From NCBI GenBank assembly GCA_963728075.1, contig CAVSIP010000007.1, positions 248,001 to 312,000 of the forward strand: a DNA stretch of 64,000 bases. The letters are read 5' to 3'. Below the pieces are notes generated by a model. The model saw only the letters and a program-made list of their open reading frames with translations, did not search any database and was not told where the DNA came from. This document shows, piece by piece, positions 41,288 through 50,483 of the stretch; position 1 is the stretch's first letter, and every line of letters begins with the position of its first letter. Position numbers and translations under genes: made by a program. This DNA comes from CAVSIP01 sp963728075. GTDB lineage: Bacteria; Actinomycetota; Actinomycetes; JAFAQI01; DASSKL01.

Positions 41288-43256
41288 GCTGTGCGCTCCA
41301 GCACCAGCGTGCCGATGTCGTCCACCCGGCCGGACCAGCCCGGCCGGACCAGCCAGGTGGCCTCCGCGAGCTCGACGACGGCCGGTCCGGTGACCTGCGA
41401 GCCGCGGCCCATCAGCGACCGGTCGAGCACCGCGGCGTCCACCTCTCCGGTGTCCAGGCGGACGGCCCTGCGGCCGGTGACCGGGTCGCCTCCGGGCGGG
41501 TCCGGCTCGGTCAGTGCCGGCGCCGCGCCCGGCACGGTGGCGACCAGTCGCAGGGTGACGATCTCCACCGGCTCGTCGGGAATCCGGTGGCCGTACCGGC
41601 GCTCGTGCTCGGCGTGGAACGCCGCGACGAGCCCGTCGCGGTCGGCACCCGCGACCGTCAGCTCGAAGGACTGCCCGGCGTACCGCAGGTCCGCGCGGCG
41701 CTCGGTGACCGGGCCGTCGAGCTGCGCCGCTGCGGCCGCTTCGAGGTCGCCGTACGCGGTCGCCAGCTCCGCCGGGTCGCGGCCCACGAACGGTGTCACC
41801 AGGTCGCGTCGCACGTCGGAGACCGCGAGCCCCAGCGCGGACAGCACGCCGGCCGCTCGCGGCAGCAGCACCGTGCGACAGCCGAGCTGCTCGGCCAGCG
41901 CGCACGCGTGCAGGCCGCCGGCACCGCCGAACGCGACCAGCGCGAACTCGCGCGGGTCGAGCCCGCGCTCGACGCTGATGACCCGCAGCGCGCGGACCAT
42001 CTCGGTGTCGGCGACCTCGACGACGCCGAGCGCTGCTGCGCGGGCGTCGAGCCCGAGCCGCTCGCCGAGGCGGGCGAGGGCGCGTACGGCGGGCTCCCGG
42101 TCGCAGCACCAGGTCGCCGCCGAGCCGGGTGCCGTCGGCGAGCCGGCCGAGCACGAGGTTCGCGTCGGTCACGGTCGGCTGCTCGCCGCCGAGGCCGTAC
42201 GCCACCGGCCCGGGGTCGGCGCCCGCGGACTGCGGGCCGACGCGCAGCGCACCGCCCTCGTCCACCCACGCGACGGAGCCCCCACCGGCGCTGACCGTGT
42301 GCACGTCGACCATGGGCAGCCGCAGGGGCACGCCGGCGACGACGGCCTCGGTCGTCGTCTGCACCCGGCCGGCCACCACCGGGGCCACGTCGGTGCTCGT
42401 GCCCCCCATGTCGAAGGTGAGCACGTCGGGGTACCCGGAGCGCCCGGCCACGTACGACGCGCCGACCACGCCGCCGGCCGGGCCGGACAGCACGAACCGG
42501 GCCGGCTGCGTCGCGGCGGTCGCGCTGTCGGTGACGCCGCCGGAGGACTGCATGACCAGTGGGGCGGGCAGGCCGGCGTCGGCCGCGCGCTCACCCAGGC
42601 GCTGCAGGTAGTCGCCCAGCCGCGGCCGCAGGTACGCGTCCGCGGTGGTGGTCGCCATCCGCTCGTACTCCCGGAACTCCGGCAGCACCTCCGACGACAG
42701 GGACACGGGTACGCCGGGCAGCCGCGCGCGCAGTGCGGCGCCGATGCGCTGCTCGTGCTCCGGGTGCCGGAAGCCGAACAGCAGGCACACGGCGACCGCC
42801 TCGACGTCCGCTGCGGCCACCGCGTCCACCGTCGCCGCCACGGCGTCGTCGTCCAGCGCCGTGAGCACGCCGGCCGGCCCCGTCCGCTCGCGTACGGGGA
42901 AGCGCAGGTCGCGGGGGACGAGTGGCGCCGGCCGGTGCCGGGTCAGGTCGTACAGCGACGCCCGGTTCTGGCGGCCGATCTCCAGGACGTCGCGGAACCC
43001 CTCGGTCGTGACCAGGGCCGTGCGGCCGCCGCGGCGCTCGAGCAGGGCGTTGGTCGCGACGGTCGTGCCGTGGGCGAACCACCTCGACGTCGGCGGCGTG
43101 GAGCCCGGTGGCCTGCCACCCCGCGAGCACTCCGGCGGACGGCTCGCGCGGCGTGCTCGGCACCTTGGCGGTGAGCACGCGGCCGCTGCCGTCCACGACG
43201 ACGACGTCGGTGAACGTCCCGCCGACGTCCACCCCCAGCCGCAGCCCGCCTGCCAT
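41284..43256 (-). pseudogene. hyuA: Hydantoinase A/oxoprolinase family protein (HyuA), two frameshifts as read
   Basis: Corrected length 656 residues. The ATPase-fold N-terminus LRLGVDVGGTFTDVVVVD, FAHGTTVATNALLERRG, SSGGVTDSATAATQPARF, FDMGGTSTDVAPV and the C-terminal FGGAGGLHACALAEQLG motif identify the alpha subunit of an ATP-dependent hydantoinase/oxoprolinase. Two breaks occur, near 43080 (after DVEV, before FAHGTT) and near 42104 (after GGDLVL, before DREPAVRAL). Each is repaired by dropping one base, and all motifs continue. It is coupled to hyuB. Sequence error is the likeliest cause. Confidence 0.85.
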
Positions 43257-43328
43257 GGCCCCATCCAACCCCCTGGGCAGCGGCCCGGTCGGCGCCGCCC
43301 GGGCCGGCCCCGCGCATAGGCTCCCGGT

Positions 43329-44360
43329 GTGACGACGGAGCGGCCGGTCCGGGCGCCGCTGGCGCTCGCCCAGGTGCTCACGGTCGGGGTGGACATCGGC
43401 GGGACGAAGGTGGCGGCGGGCGTGGTCGACGCGGCCGGCAAGGTCCTCGACCGGCGCCGCGCGGAGACGCCGGACCGCAGCAAGACCCCGGACGTCATCG
43501 AGGGGCTCATCGTCGATCTCGTGCTCGACCTGGCGGACCACTGGGACGTGCACGCCGTCGGCATCGGCGCGGCCGGGTTCATCGACGCCGCGCGGTCGTC
43601 GGTGCTGTTCGCGCCGCACCTGTCCTGGCGGCGCGAGCCGCTGCGGGACGCGGTCGGGCAGCGGCTGCGCGTACCGGTGGTCGTCGAGAACGACGCGAAC
43701 GCGGCGGGCTGGGCGGAGTGGCGCTTCGGTGCCGCGCAGGGCGAGGACCACCTCGTCTGCGTGACGCTCGGCACGGGTATCGGCGGGGCGCTCGTGATCG
43801 ACGGCGCGGTGCAGCGGGGGAAGTACGGCATCGCCGGCGAGTTCGGCCACATGCAGGTCGTGCCGGGCGGGCACTGGTGCCCGTGCGGCAACCGCGGCTG
43901 CTGGGAGCAGTACGCCAGCGGGAACGCGCTCGTCCGCGACGCCCGGGCGCTGGTGACGGCCGAGTCGCCGGTCGCGCACGGGCTGCTCGAGCGGGTCGAC
44001 GGCGATCCCGAGCGCATCACGGGCCCGCTCGTGACCGAGGCGGCCAAGGACGGCGACCCGGCCGCGGTCGAGCTGTTCGAGGAGGCCGGGCGGTGGCTGG
44101 GCGTCGGGCTGGCGAACCTGGCCGCGGCGTTCGACCCCGGGTTGTTCGTCATCGGCGGCGGGGTCTCCGCGGCCGGGGACCTGCTGCTCGGGCCGGCGCG
44201 CGACGCCTTCCACCGCCAGCTCGCCGGCCGCGGCTTCCGCCCCGAGGCCTCGATCGTGCACGCGCAGCTCGGCAACGACGCCGGCCTCATCGGCGCCGCC
44301 GACCTGGCGCGGCAGGTCGCCCGCCGGTTCCGCCGCGCCACCCGCCGCCGCGCGCGGTGA
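43329..44360 (+). CDS. glcK: ROK-family glucokinase
   Basis: A 343-residue sugar kinase. The phosphate-1 motif GVDIGGTKVAAG is near residue 19, VENDANAAGWAEW holds the catalytic Asp near 123, the phosphate-2 loop is LGTGIGGALV and the zinc-binding ROK motif is CPCGNRGCWEQYAS near 185. This combination is typical of actinobacterial glucokinase. GTG start 72 bases from the divergent hyuA. It would phosphorylate glucose, including that released by the GH65 phosphorylase, though it is not in that operon. Confidence 0.92.
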   Translation: MTTERPVRAPLALAQVLTVGVDIGGTKVAAGVVDAAGKVLDRRRAETPDRSKTPDVIEGLIVDLVLDLADHWDVHAVGIGAAGFIDAARSSVLFAPHLSWRREPLRDAVGQRLRVPVVVENDANAAGWAEWRFGAAQGEDHLVCVTLGTGIGGALVIDGAVQRGKYGIAGEFGHMQVVPGGHWCPCGNRGCWEQYASGNALVRDARALVTAESPVAHGLLERVDGDPERITGPLVTEAAKDGDPAAVELFEEAGRWLGVGLANLAAAFDPGLFVIGGGVSAAGDLLLGPARDAFHRQLAGRGFRPEASIVHAQLGNDAGLIGAADLARQVARRFRRATRRRAR

Positions 44361-44446
44361 CCGCACGTTGACCCGTCTCGCGGGGACAGCGGGGCCGGCG
44401 GGGGCGCCCGCGCCAGGCGACCGCAGCGCCGGGCGATACTGCCGGC

Positions 44447-45079
44447 ATGGCCTTCCGCGGGTGGCCGGCCGAGGCGCTGGAGTTCTACGAGGGCCTGGCG
44501 GCCGACAACAGCAAGACCTACTGGCTCGAGCACAAGCAGACGTACGACTCCGCCGTACGCGCTCCCATGCTCGAGCTGCTGGCCGACCTCGAGCCGGAGT
44601 TCGGGGCCGGCTCGGTCTTCCGCCCGTACCGCGACGTGCGCTTCAGCCGCGACAAATCCCCGTACAAGACGAACATCGGGGCGGTGCTGGACGGCGGCGG
44701 GTACGTCGAGCTGTCCGCGGGCGGGCTGGCGGCTGCGCGTGGGATGTACTGGATGTCGCGCGACCAGCTGGTGCGCTACCGCCGGGCGGTGCTGGACGAC
44801 GTCGCGGGGCCGCCGCTGGCCGCCGCGGTCGAGACGCTCGCCGCTGGCGGGATCACCCTGACCGGCCGCGAGGTGCTCAAGACCGCCCCCCGCGGCGTGC
44901 CCGCCGACCATCCGCGGATCGCCCTGCTGCGGCACAAGGGTCTGGTCACCTGGCGGCGCTGGCCGGTCGCGGCGTGGCTGGGCACCGCGAAGGCGAAGGA
45001 CCGGGTGGTCGGCTTCCTGCGCGCCTCGGCCCCGGTCCAGGACTGGCTCGACACCCACGTGGGTGCCCCCGAGGGCTGA
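44447..45079 (+). CDS. DUF2461 protein
   Basis: A 210-residue protein of the DUF2461 family (TIGR02453 type): FYEGLAADNSKTYW at the N-terminus, FRPYRDVRFSRDKSPYKTNIG near residue 62 in two parts and KTAPRGVPADHPRIALLRHKG near 145. Widespread in bacteria, function unknown. It converges on the MFS gene with a six-base gap. Confidence 0.88.
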   Translation: MAFRGWPAEALEFYEGLAADNSKTYWLEHKQTYDSAVRAPMLELLADLEPEFGAGSVFRPYRDVRFSRDKSPYKTNIGAVLDGGGYVELSAGGLAAARGMYWMSRDQLVRYRRAVLDDVAGPPLAAAVETLAAGGITLTGREVLKTAPRGVPADHPRIALLRHKGLVTWRRWPVAAWLGTAKAKDRVVGFLRASAPVQDWLDTHVGAPEG

Positions 45080-45085
45080 CCTACC

Positions 45086-46609
45086 TCAGCCGGCGTCGAA
45101 GGTGAGCTCGCTGGTACGGCGCGGCAGCACGGCCTCGAACACGAAGCCCGCGACGGCGACGGCGACGAGCGCCCAGAACACCAGGTGGATCGCGTCGTAC
45201 AGGCTGCTGCGCAGGTAGAACGCAGCCGCCCGGTCGTGCAGGTTGCCCGCCCCGAAGACCAGCGTCGTCGTGTCGAGGTGCTGGGGCAGCTGGCCGGCGA
45301 GTGCGGCAGGCGGGTGGCGCAGGCGGTCGGCCAGGGCGGAGTTCGCGATCGCGCCGAAGACCGCGACCCCCACGGCGCTGCCGATCGACCGGGTGAACAT
45401 GTTCGTCCCCGTGACGACACCGCGTCGCTCCCAGCCCACCACCGACTGCACTGCCACGAGCACCGACGTCGACGCGAACCCCAGCCCGGCCCCGACGACG
45501 AACGACGCGAGCGCCACCCGCCACACCGGGTCGCCCTGGCCGACGCTGGCGAACAGCAGGGTGCCCGCGATGCACAGCAGGCTGCCGCCGAGTGCCGTGT
45601 CGCGGAACCCGACGCGTACGTACACCCGCCCGGCCACCGTGGACGTCGCCGGCCATCCCACCGACATGGCGGCCAGCGCGAAGCCGGCGACGACGGCCCC
45701 GGTTCCCTGCACCCCCTGGACGTACGTCGGCACGTACGACGAGATGCCCAGCGTCAGCGCGCCGACGGCGAACGCGGCGAGGTTGCCGGCGCCGGTGGTC
45801 CGCCGGCCGAAGACCCACAGCGGCAGCACCGGTTCGGGGCTGCGCCGTTCGATCAGCACGAACGAGCCCAGGAGCGCGGCAGCGGCGACGAACACCGCCA
45901 CGCTGGTCGCCGACGTCCACGGCCACCGCACGCCACCTTCGAGCAGCCCGAGGATGACCAGCGAGCAGCCGGTCACCAGCGTCGTCGCGCCGGCGTAGTC
46001 GATCCGGTGCCGGCGGCGGACGACGTCCTCCCGGAAGTAGCGGCCGAGCACGGCGAGGGCGGCGGCGCCGACGGGCAGGTTGACGAAGAAGATCCACGGC
46101 CAGGTGAGGTACTGCGTGAAGAACCCGCCGATCGTCGGCCCGACGACGGCGGCCACGGCCCACACGCTGGACAGGAAGCCCTGGATGCGGGCGCGCTCCT
46201 CGACGGTGTAGATGTCACCGGCGATCGTGGCGGTGATCGGCATCACCGCGCCGGCGCCGATGCCCTGTACGGCGCGGAACGCGATGAGCGACGGCATGTT
46301 CCACGCGAACCCGCTCAGCGCGGAGCCGGCGAGGAAGACGCCGACCCCGAAGAACAGCACCGGCTTGCGCCCGATGACGTCGGCGAACCGGCCGTACAGC
46401 GGGACGGTCACCGCCTGGGTCAGCAGGTAGATGGAGAACAGCCACGGGAACTGCGCGAACCCGCCGAGGTCGCGGACGATCGCTGGTACGGCGGTCGCCA
46501 CGATCGTCGAGTCCAGGGCGACGAGCGCCATGCAGAGCATGAGCGCGGCGAGGATGGGGCGCCGCTCGCGCATCGTGGGTGACGCGGCAGCCTCGGTCGT
46601 GGTGGCCAT
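45086..46609 (-). CDS. MFS drug/solute exporter, EmrB/QacA (DHA2) type
   Basis: A 507-residue, about 14-helix major facilitator. ALDSTIVATAVPAI in helix 1 is the DHA2 motif D1, GRFADVIGRKPVLFFG the loop 2-3 motif A, and GAGAVMPITATIAGDI motif C-like. It exports small hydrophobic or antimicrobial compounds with proton antiport. Possible starts are 46639, 46618 and 46609; the last has CCAGG at best spacing. It is divergent from the DUF2695 gene and no regulator is adjacent. Confidence 0.88.
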   Translation of the reverse strand: MATTTEAAASPTMRERRPILAALMLCMALVALDSTIVATAVPAIVRDLGGFAQFPWLFSIYLLTQAVTVPLYGRFADVIGRKPVLFFGVGVFLAGSALSGFAWNMPSLIAFRAVQGIGAGAVMPITATIAGDIYTVEERARIQGFLSSVWAVAAVVGPTIGGFFTQYLTWPWIFFVNLPVGAAALAVLGRYFREDVVRRRHRIDYAGATTLVTGCSLVILGLLEGGVRWPWTSATSVAVFVAAAALLGSFVLIERRSPEPVLPLWVFGRRTTGAGNLAAFAVGALTLGISSYVPTYVQGVQGTGAVVAGFALAAMSVGWPATSTVAGRVYVRVGFRDTALGGSLLCIAGTLLFASVGQGDPVWRVALASFVVGAGLGFASTSVLVAVQSVVGWERRGVVTGTNMFTRSIGSAVGVAVFGAIANSALADRLRHPPAALAGQLPQHLDTTTLVFGAGNLHDRAAAFYLRSSLYDAIHLVFWALVAVAVAGFVFEAVLPRRTSELTFDAG

Positions 46610-46716
46610 CGGGACCATCCTGGACCACCGCTCGTCCACAGGGGACGTCGCGCACGGGCCGAAGCTGTCGGCGCCGACCGGTGCACTCGCTCCGTCCGAC
46701 GACGGAGGGAGACCAC

Positions 46717-47073
46717 GTGTCCATCACCGACCGCACCACGCCGGCCGCGGGGGACGGCGACCGCCCGCTCGACGAGGTGACACAGGCCGAGCTCGATCTC
46801 GTGCTCGCCGCCGACGTCCGCTGCGGCGAGTGCCTGTACTGCTACCTGTGCCGGGTCCTCACCCTGGTCGGCTGTCCCGGCGACCTCCGGTTCACCCGCC
46901 GCTGGTGCGATGCACAGCGCGAGGACACCCGGCGGGTGCTGCCCTGGGTGCGCCGCAGGCGCGGCTCCTGCGACTGCGAGGTCGTGGTCAACGTCTTCGG
47001 GGACGGGATGGCCGACGAGCGCCTGCTGCGGCTGCGCTGCCGTCCGTCGGTGCGGGGTGGCCGGTGCCCGTGA
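46717..47073 (+). CDS. DUF2695 protein with a CxxCxxCxxC cluster
   Basis: A 118-residue protein. GTG at 46717 is preceded by a strong GGAGGGA. The C-terminal half (RFTRRWCDAQRE, WVRRRRGSCDCEVVVNV) fits DUF2695. The preceding segment has Cys36, Cys39, Cys42, Cys45 and Cys53, with Cys64, Cys85 and Cys87 further on, ten Cys in all, suggesting a metal or Fe-S site. Function unknown. Confidence 0.8.
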   Translation: MSITDRTTPAAGDGDRPLDEVTQAELDLVLAADVRCGECLYCYLCRVLTLVGCPGDLRFTRRWCDAQREDTRRVLPWVRRRRGSCDCEVVVNVFGDGMADERLLRLRCRPSVRGGRCP

Positions 47074-47078
47074 CCCGC

Positions 47079-47603
47079 TCAGCCGCCCTGCTGCGCGTCG
47101 TGCAGATGGTGTACCGACTCGTGCAGCAGGTAGCGCGGCACCCCGCCCGCGGTGAACCGCGCGCCGTCGTCCCGCCGTCCCGTACGGGCACGCTGCTCGT
47201 CGGTGACGCCCGCCGCGAGCGCGGCGAACTGCTCGGTCGCCTCGTGCAGCTGCACCGACACGGCCATCGGGTCCTGCTCGTCGTACCGCTCCGCCTCGGC
47301 CGCGGCATCCTGGTCCCAGGTCTCGAGCACCGGCTCGTCCTCGGTGAGGATGCGGCGCAGCCGCCCCTCGAGGACGCGGGTGGCGTCGCGGACGTGGCAC
47401 GCGTACGCCAGTGCCGACCACCGCCCGGCCGGGGGAGCCCAGGGGGCGCGCTGCCAGCGGTCGAGCAGGCCGGCCCACTCCGCCGCCCGGGCGCGCAGCG
47501 CCTCCGGCACGTCCGCATCCGTGACGGCGGGCGCGTCCAGCCCGCACTCCGGGCAGGGCTGGTCGAGCACGAAGGTCCAGTCCTTGTCGTCTGCTGCGGT
47601 CAC
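47079..47603 (-). CDS. DinB-family protein
   Basis: A 174-residue DinB_2-like four-helix-bundle protein. The metal-binding histidines appear in YACHVRDATRV near residue 68 and LLHESVHHLHDAQQ near 160. An N-terminal CPECG pair (residues 17-20) is extra. It may be a mycothiol-dependent transferase, but the activity is unproven. It is five bases from the convergent DUF2695 gene. Confidence 0.85.
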   Translation of the reverse strand: MTAADDKDWTFVLDQPCPECGLDAPAVTDADVPEALRARAAEWAGLLDRWQRAPWAPPAGRWSALAYACHVRDATRVLEGRLRRILTEDEPVLETWDQDAAAEAERYDEQDPMAVSVQLHEATEQFAALAAGVTDEQRARTGRRDDGARFTAGGVPRYLLHESVHHLHDAQQGG

Positions 47604-47618
47604 CGCTCCACCGTACGG

Positions 47619-48902
47619 TCACCCGTCGGCGTGCAGCGACGGCCGGGCGGGCAGCCGGCCGCGCAGCGCCTCGCGCAGCAGGCCTGCGGCGGTGAGCACC
47701 TCCGCGTCGGCCCACGGCCGGCCGGTGAGCTGCACGCCCACCGGCATGCCGTCCGCGTCGGCGCCGGCGGGGACGGTGCAGGCCGGCAGGCCGCAGACGT
47801 CCTGCAGCTGCGTGTACGGCAGCACCGCGTCGCGCAGCGCCACGGGTCGCCCCGCCACGTCCGCCTCGTGGGGCCGGTCGGTGAAGCCGGGCGCGCAGGC
47901 GGCCACCGGGGTCAGCAGCAGGTCGACGTCGGCGAGCACCCGGGCCGTCTCCTCGCGCAGGGCGAGGGTCAGCCGGATGCCCGCGGCGTACTCGTCCGCC
48001 CCGGCGGCCTCGGCCCGTTCCAGGTGCCTGCGGACGTCGTCGCCGTAGTCGGCTGCGCGTCCCGGCCAGGTGCCCAGCTCCCGGGTGTGGACCGCGTATG
48101 CCTCACCCCGCTGGACCTGCACGTACGCCTGCGCGACCCGGTCGGCGGCGGGCAGGTCGACCCCGACGATCCGGGCGCCGAGATCCGCGCACGTCTCGAC
48201 GGCGGCCTGCACGCAGTGCGCCCGCTCGGTCGGCAGCGGCAGGCCCTGTGGTGCGCGCGCCACTCCGACGGCGAGCCCCTGCAGGCCGGTGCGGACGGGT
48301 GCGCCGATCGGCACGCCGAGCACGCGCAGCACGCGCGCCGCATCGGTCACCTCCGCCGCGATCACCCCGACGTGGTCGAACGACGGGGCGAGCGGCACGA
48401 CGCCACCGGTGCCGATCCGCCCGTGCGACGGCTTGAACCCCACCACGCCGCAGAAGGCCGCCGGCAGCCGGATCGAGCAGCCGGTGTCGCTGCCGAGCGC
48501 CACCGGCACCATGCCGGCCGCCACCGCGGCGGCGGAGCCTCCGCTCGACCCCCCGCAGATCCGCCGGGTGTCCCAGGGGTTGCGCGGCCCGCCGAGCACC
48601 TGGTGCCACGTCGGCAGCCCCCACGCGAACTCGTGCGAGCGGGTGACGCCGACGATGCCCGCTCCCGCGGCGCGCAGGGCGGCGACGGTCTCGGCATCGT
48701 GGTCGGCGACGACGTCGCGCCGCACCAGCGAGCCGGCCGTCCACGGCAGGCCGCGCACGGCGAAGATCTCCTTCACCGCCACCGGCAGCTCGTCGAGGAC
48801 GCCGCCGGCGGTGCGGTGCGGCGCGCGGTCGACCGCGGTGAAGGCGCCTACCCGGCCGTCCACCCGGTCGATGCGCTCGAGCGCCGCCGCGATGCCGTCC
48901 AC
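47619..48902 (-). CDS. Amidase-signature family amidohydrolase
   Basis: A 427-residue amidase. The Ser-Ser-Lys triad is visible as Lys44 (VAVKE), the cis-Ser in CGGSSGGSAAA (119-120) and the nucleophile Ser143 in GSDTGCSIRLPA, where the usual TGGS is TGCS. It hydrolyses a carboxamide to acid and ammonia. It starts ten bases after the paaE stop, so it may be the sixth gene of the phenylacetate operon; release of a phenylacetate-type acid from an amide would fit but is inference. Confidence 0.88.
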   Translation of the reverse strand: MDGIAAALERIDRVDGRVGAFTAVDRAPHRTAGGVLDELPVAVKEIFAVRGLPWTAGSLVRRDVVADHDAETVAALRAAGAGIVGVTRSHEFAWGLPTWHQVLGGPRNPWDTRRICGGSSGGSAAAVAAGMVPVALGSDTGCSIRLPAAFCGVVGFKPSHGRIGTGGVVPLAPSFDHVGVIAAEVTDAARVLRVLGVPIGAPVRTGLQGLAVGVARAPQGLPLPTERAHCVQAAVETCADLGARIVGVDLPAADRVAQAYVQVQRGEAYAVHTRELGTWPGRAADYGDDVRRHLERAEAAGADEYAAGIRLTLALREETARVLADVDLLLTPVAACAPGFTDRPHEADVAGRPVALRDAVLPYTQLQDVCGLPACTVPAGADADGMPVGVQLTGRPWADAEVLTAAGLLREALRGRLPARPSLHADG

Positions 48903-48912
48903 CCGGCGATCC

Positions 48913-50001
48913 TCACACGTCGAAGTCGAGCACCACGTGGTCGGAGGTGGGGTGGGCCTGGCAGGCCAGCACGATGCCGGCCGCCACCTCGTCGTCCTCG
49001 AGCGCGAAGCACTGCTCCATCTCCACCGACCCCTCCATGACGCGGGCGCGGCAGGTGCCGCAGACGCCGTTGCGGCAGGCGTACGGCGCGTCGGCGCGGA
49101 CGCGCAGTGCCGCGTCGAGCACCCGCTCGGACGGCGACACGGCCAGCTGCGACCGGCGGCCGTCGAGCACGATCGTCACCGGTGTCCCGCTGCTCGCGGC
49201 GTCGGCAGCCGGCTGCGGGGCCGGTAGCGCGCGCGGCTGCGCGTGGAACAGCTCGCGGTGCACGTGGCCGGCCTCGACCCCCTGCGCGAGCAGCGTGCCG
49301 CGGATCTCCTCGACCATCTCCATCGGGCCGCACAGGAACCACTCGTCGACGCCGTCGGGCGGCAGCAGGGTCGCGAGGAAGCGCTCGACCCGGTCCCGGT
49401 CCAGCCGGCCCGACAGCAGCTCCGCGTCCTGCGGCTCGCGGGACAGCACGTAGTGCACGGCGAGCCGGTCGGGGAAGCGGTCCTTGAGGTCCTCGAGCTC
49501 CTCCAGGAACATGATGCTGGCCGTCGTCCGGTTGCCGTAGACGACGGTGCACCGGCTGCGCGGCTCCGTCTCGAGCGTGGTCCAGACCAGGGACACGATC
49601 GGCGTGATGCCCGACCCGGCCGCGAACGCGGCGTAGTGCTTGGCCTGTTCCGGGTCCAGCGGGGTGTTGAAACGGCCGGTCGGGGTCATCACCTCCAGCC
49701 GGTCGCCGGGGCGCAGCCGGTCGAAGACGTAGCCGGAGAACGCGCCGTCCGGCAGCCGCTTGACCGCGACCTTCAGCACGTCGGACGTCGCCGGTGTGCA
49801 GATCGAGTAGCTGCGCCGTACGTCGTCGAGGTCGGGGGCGCGCAGGGAGACGTGCTGCCCGGCGACGAAGCGGTACTCCTCGCGCAGCTCCGGCGGCACG
49901 TCGAGGGTCAGCGCCACCGCGTCGTCCGTGAGCGGCTCGACAGCAGTGACCGTGAGCTCGTGAGCGACGGCGTGCCGTCGCGCGGAGGCCGCCTGCGTCA
50001 T
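48913..50001 (-). CDS. paaE: Phenylacetyl-CoA epoxidase reductase subunit PaaE
   Basis: A 362-residue reductase feeding electrons from NADPH to the PaaAC diiron core. FAD domain RRSYSICTP and GAFSGYVFDRL, NADPH domain FAAGSGITPIVSLVWT and FLCGPMEMVEEI, and C-terminal plant-type [2Fe-2S] CRNGVCGTCRARV with a distal Cys in VLACQAHP. ATG overlaps the paaD stop. Length and order are standard. Confidence 0.95.
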   Translation of the reverse strand: MTQAASARRHAVAHELTVTAVEPLTDDAVALTLDVPPELREEYRFVAGQHVSLRAPDLDDVRRSYSICTPATSDVLKVAVKRLPDGAFSGYVFDRLRPGDRLEVMTPTGRFNTPLDPEQAKHYAAFAAGSGITPIVSLVWTTLETEPRSRCTVVYGNRTTASIMFLEELEDLKDRFPDRLAVHYVLSREPQDAELLSGRLDRDRVERFLATLLPPDGVDEWFLCGPMEMVEEIRGTLLAQGVEAGHVHRELFHAQPRALPAPQPAADAASSGTPVTIVLDGRRSQLAVSPSERVLDAALRVRADAPYACRNGVCGTCRARVMEGSVEMEQCFALEDDEVAAGIVLACQAHPTSDHVVLDFDV

Positions 50002-50483
50002 AGCGGCTTGAAGTAGTCGAACGGCTCGAGGCACTCGCGGCAGGTCCACAGCGCCTTGCAGGCCGTCGACCCGAACCGGCTCGACTCCCGCGTGTCCAGC
50101 GACCCGCAGTGCGGGCAGCGCACGCCGAGGGTGACCGGTACGGGGCCGCCGGCACGCTGGCCCGGCGGCGCGATGCCGTACTCCTCGAGTGCGTTCCGGC
50201 CGCGTTCGCTGATCCAGTCGGTCGTCCACGCCGGCGCCAGCACCGTGCGCACCTCGACGTCGGTGTGCCCGGCGTCGTGGAGCCGGTCGGCGATGTCGCG
50301 GGCGATGGTGTCCATCGCCGGGCAGCCGGAGTACGTCGGCGTGATCGTCACGGTCACGTGGCCGCCGGCGGCCACCGCGACGTCGCGCAGGATGCCGAGG
50401 TCCGCGATCGTGATGACGGGGATCTCCGGGTCCGGCACGTCCGCGACGACCGCGCGGACGTCGTCGACCGCCGGCGCGGTCAC
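49998..50483 (-). CDS. paaD: PaaD Fe-S-related protein of the phenylacetyl-CoA epoxidase system
   Basis: A 161-residue DUF59/MIP18-type protein, VPDPEIPVITIADLGIL near residue 16 and TPTYSGCPAMDTI near 50, with a C-terminal zinc-like domain CPHC...CRECLEPFDYFKPL. It is needed for assembly of the epoxidase iron-sulfur or diiron sites. GTG at 50483 is chosen because it overlaps the paaC stop (GTGA). Confidence 0.93.
   Translation of the reverse strand: MTAPAVDDVRAVVADVPDPEIPVITIADLGILRDVAVAAGGHVTVTITPTYSGCPAMDTIARDIADRLHDAGHTDVEVRTVLAPAWTTDWISERGRNALEEYGIAPPGQRAGGPVPVTLGVRCPHCGSLDTRESSRFGSTACKALWTCRECLEPFDYFKPL

Noticed and set aside
39773..45058. Single 1761-codon open frame on the minus strand
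   Set aside because: It strings together hyuB, the middle of hyuA and antisense of the glucokinase and DUF2461 genes. High-GC codon bias keeps the shadow frame open.
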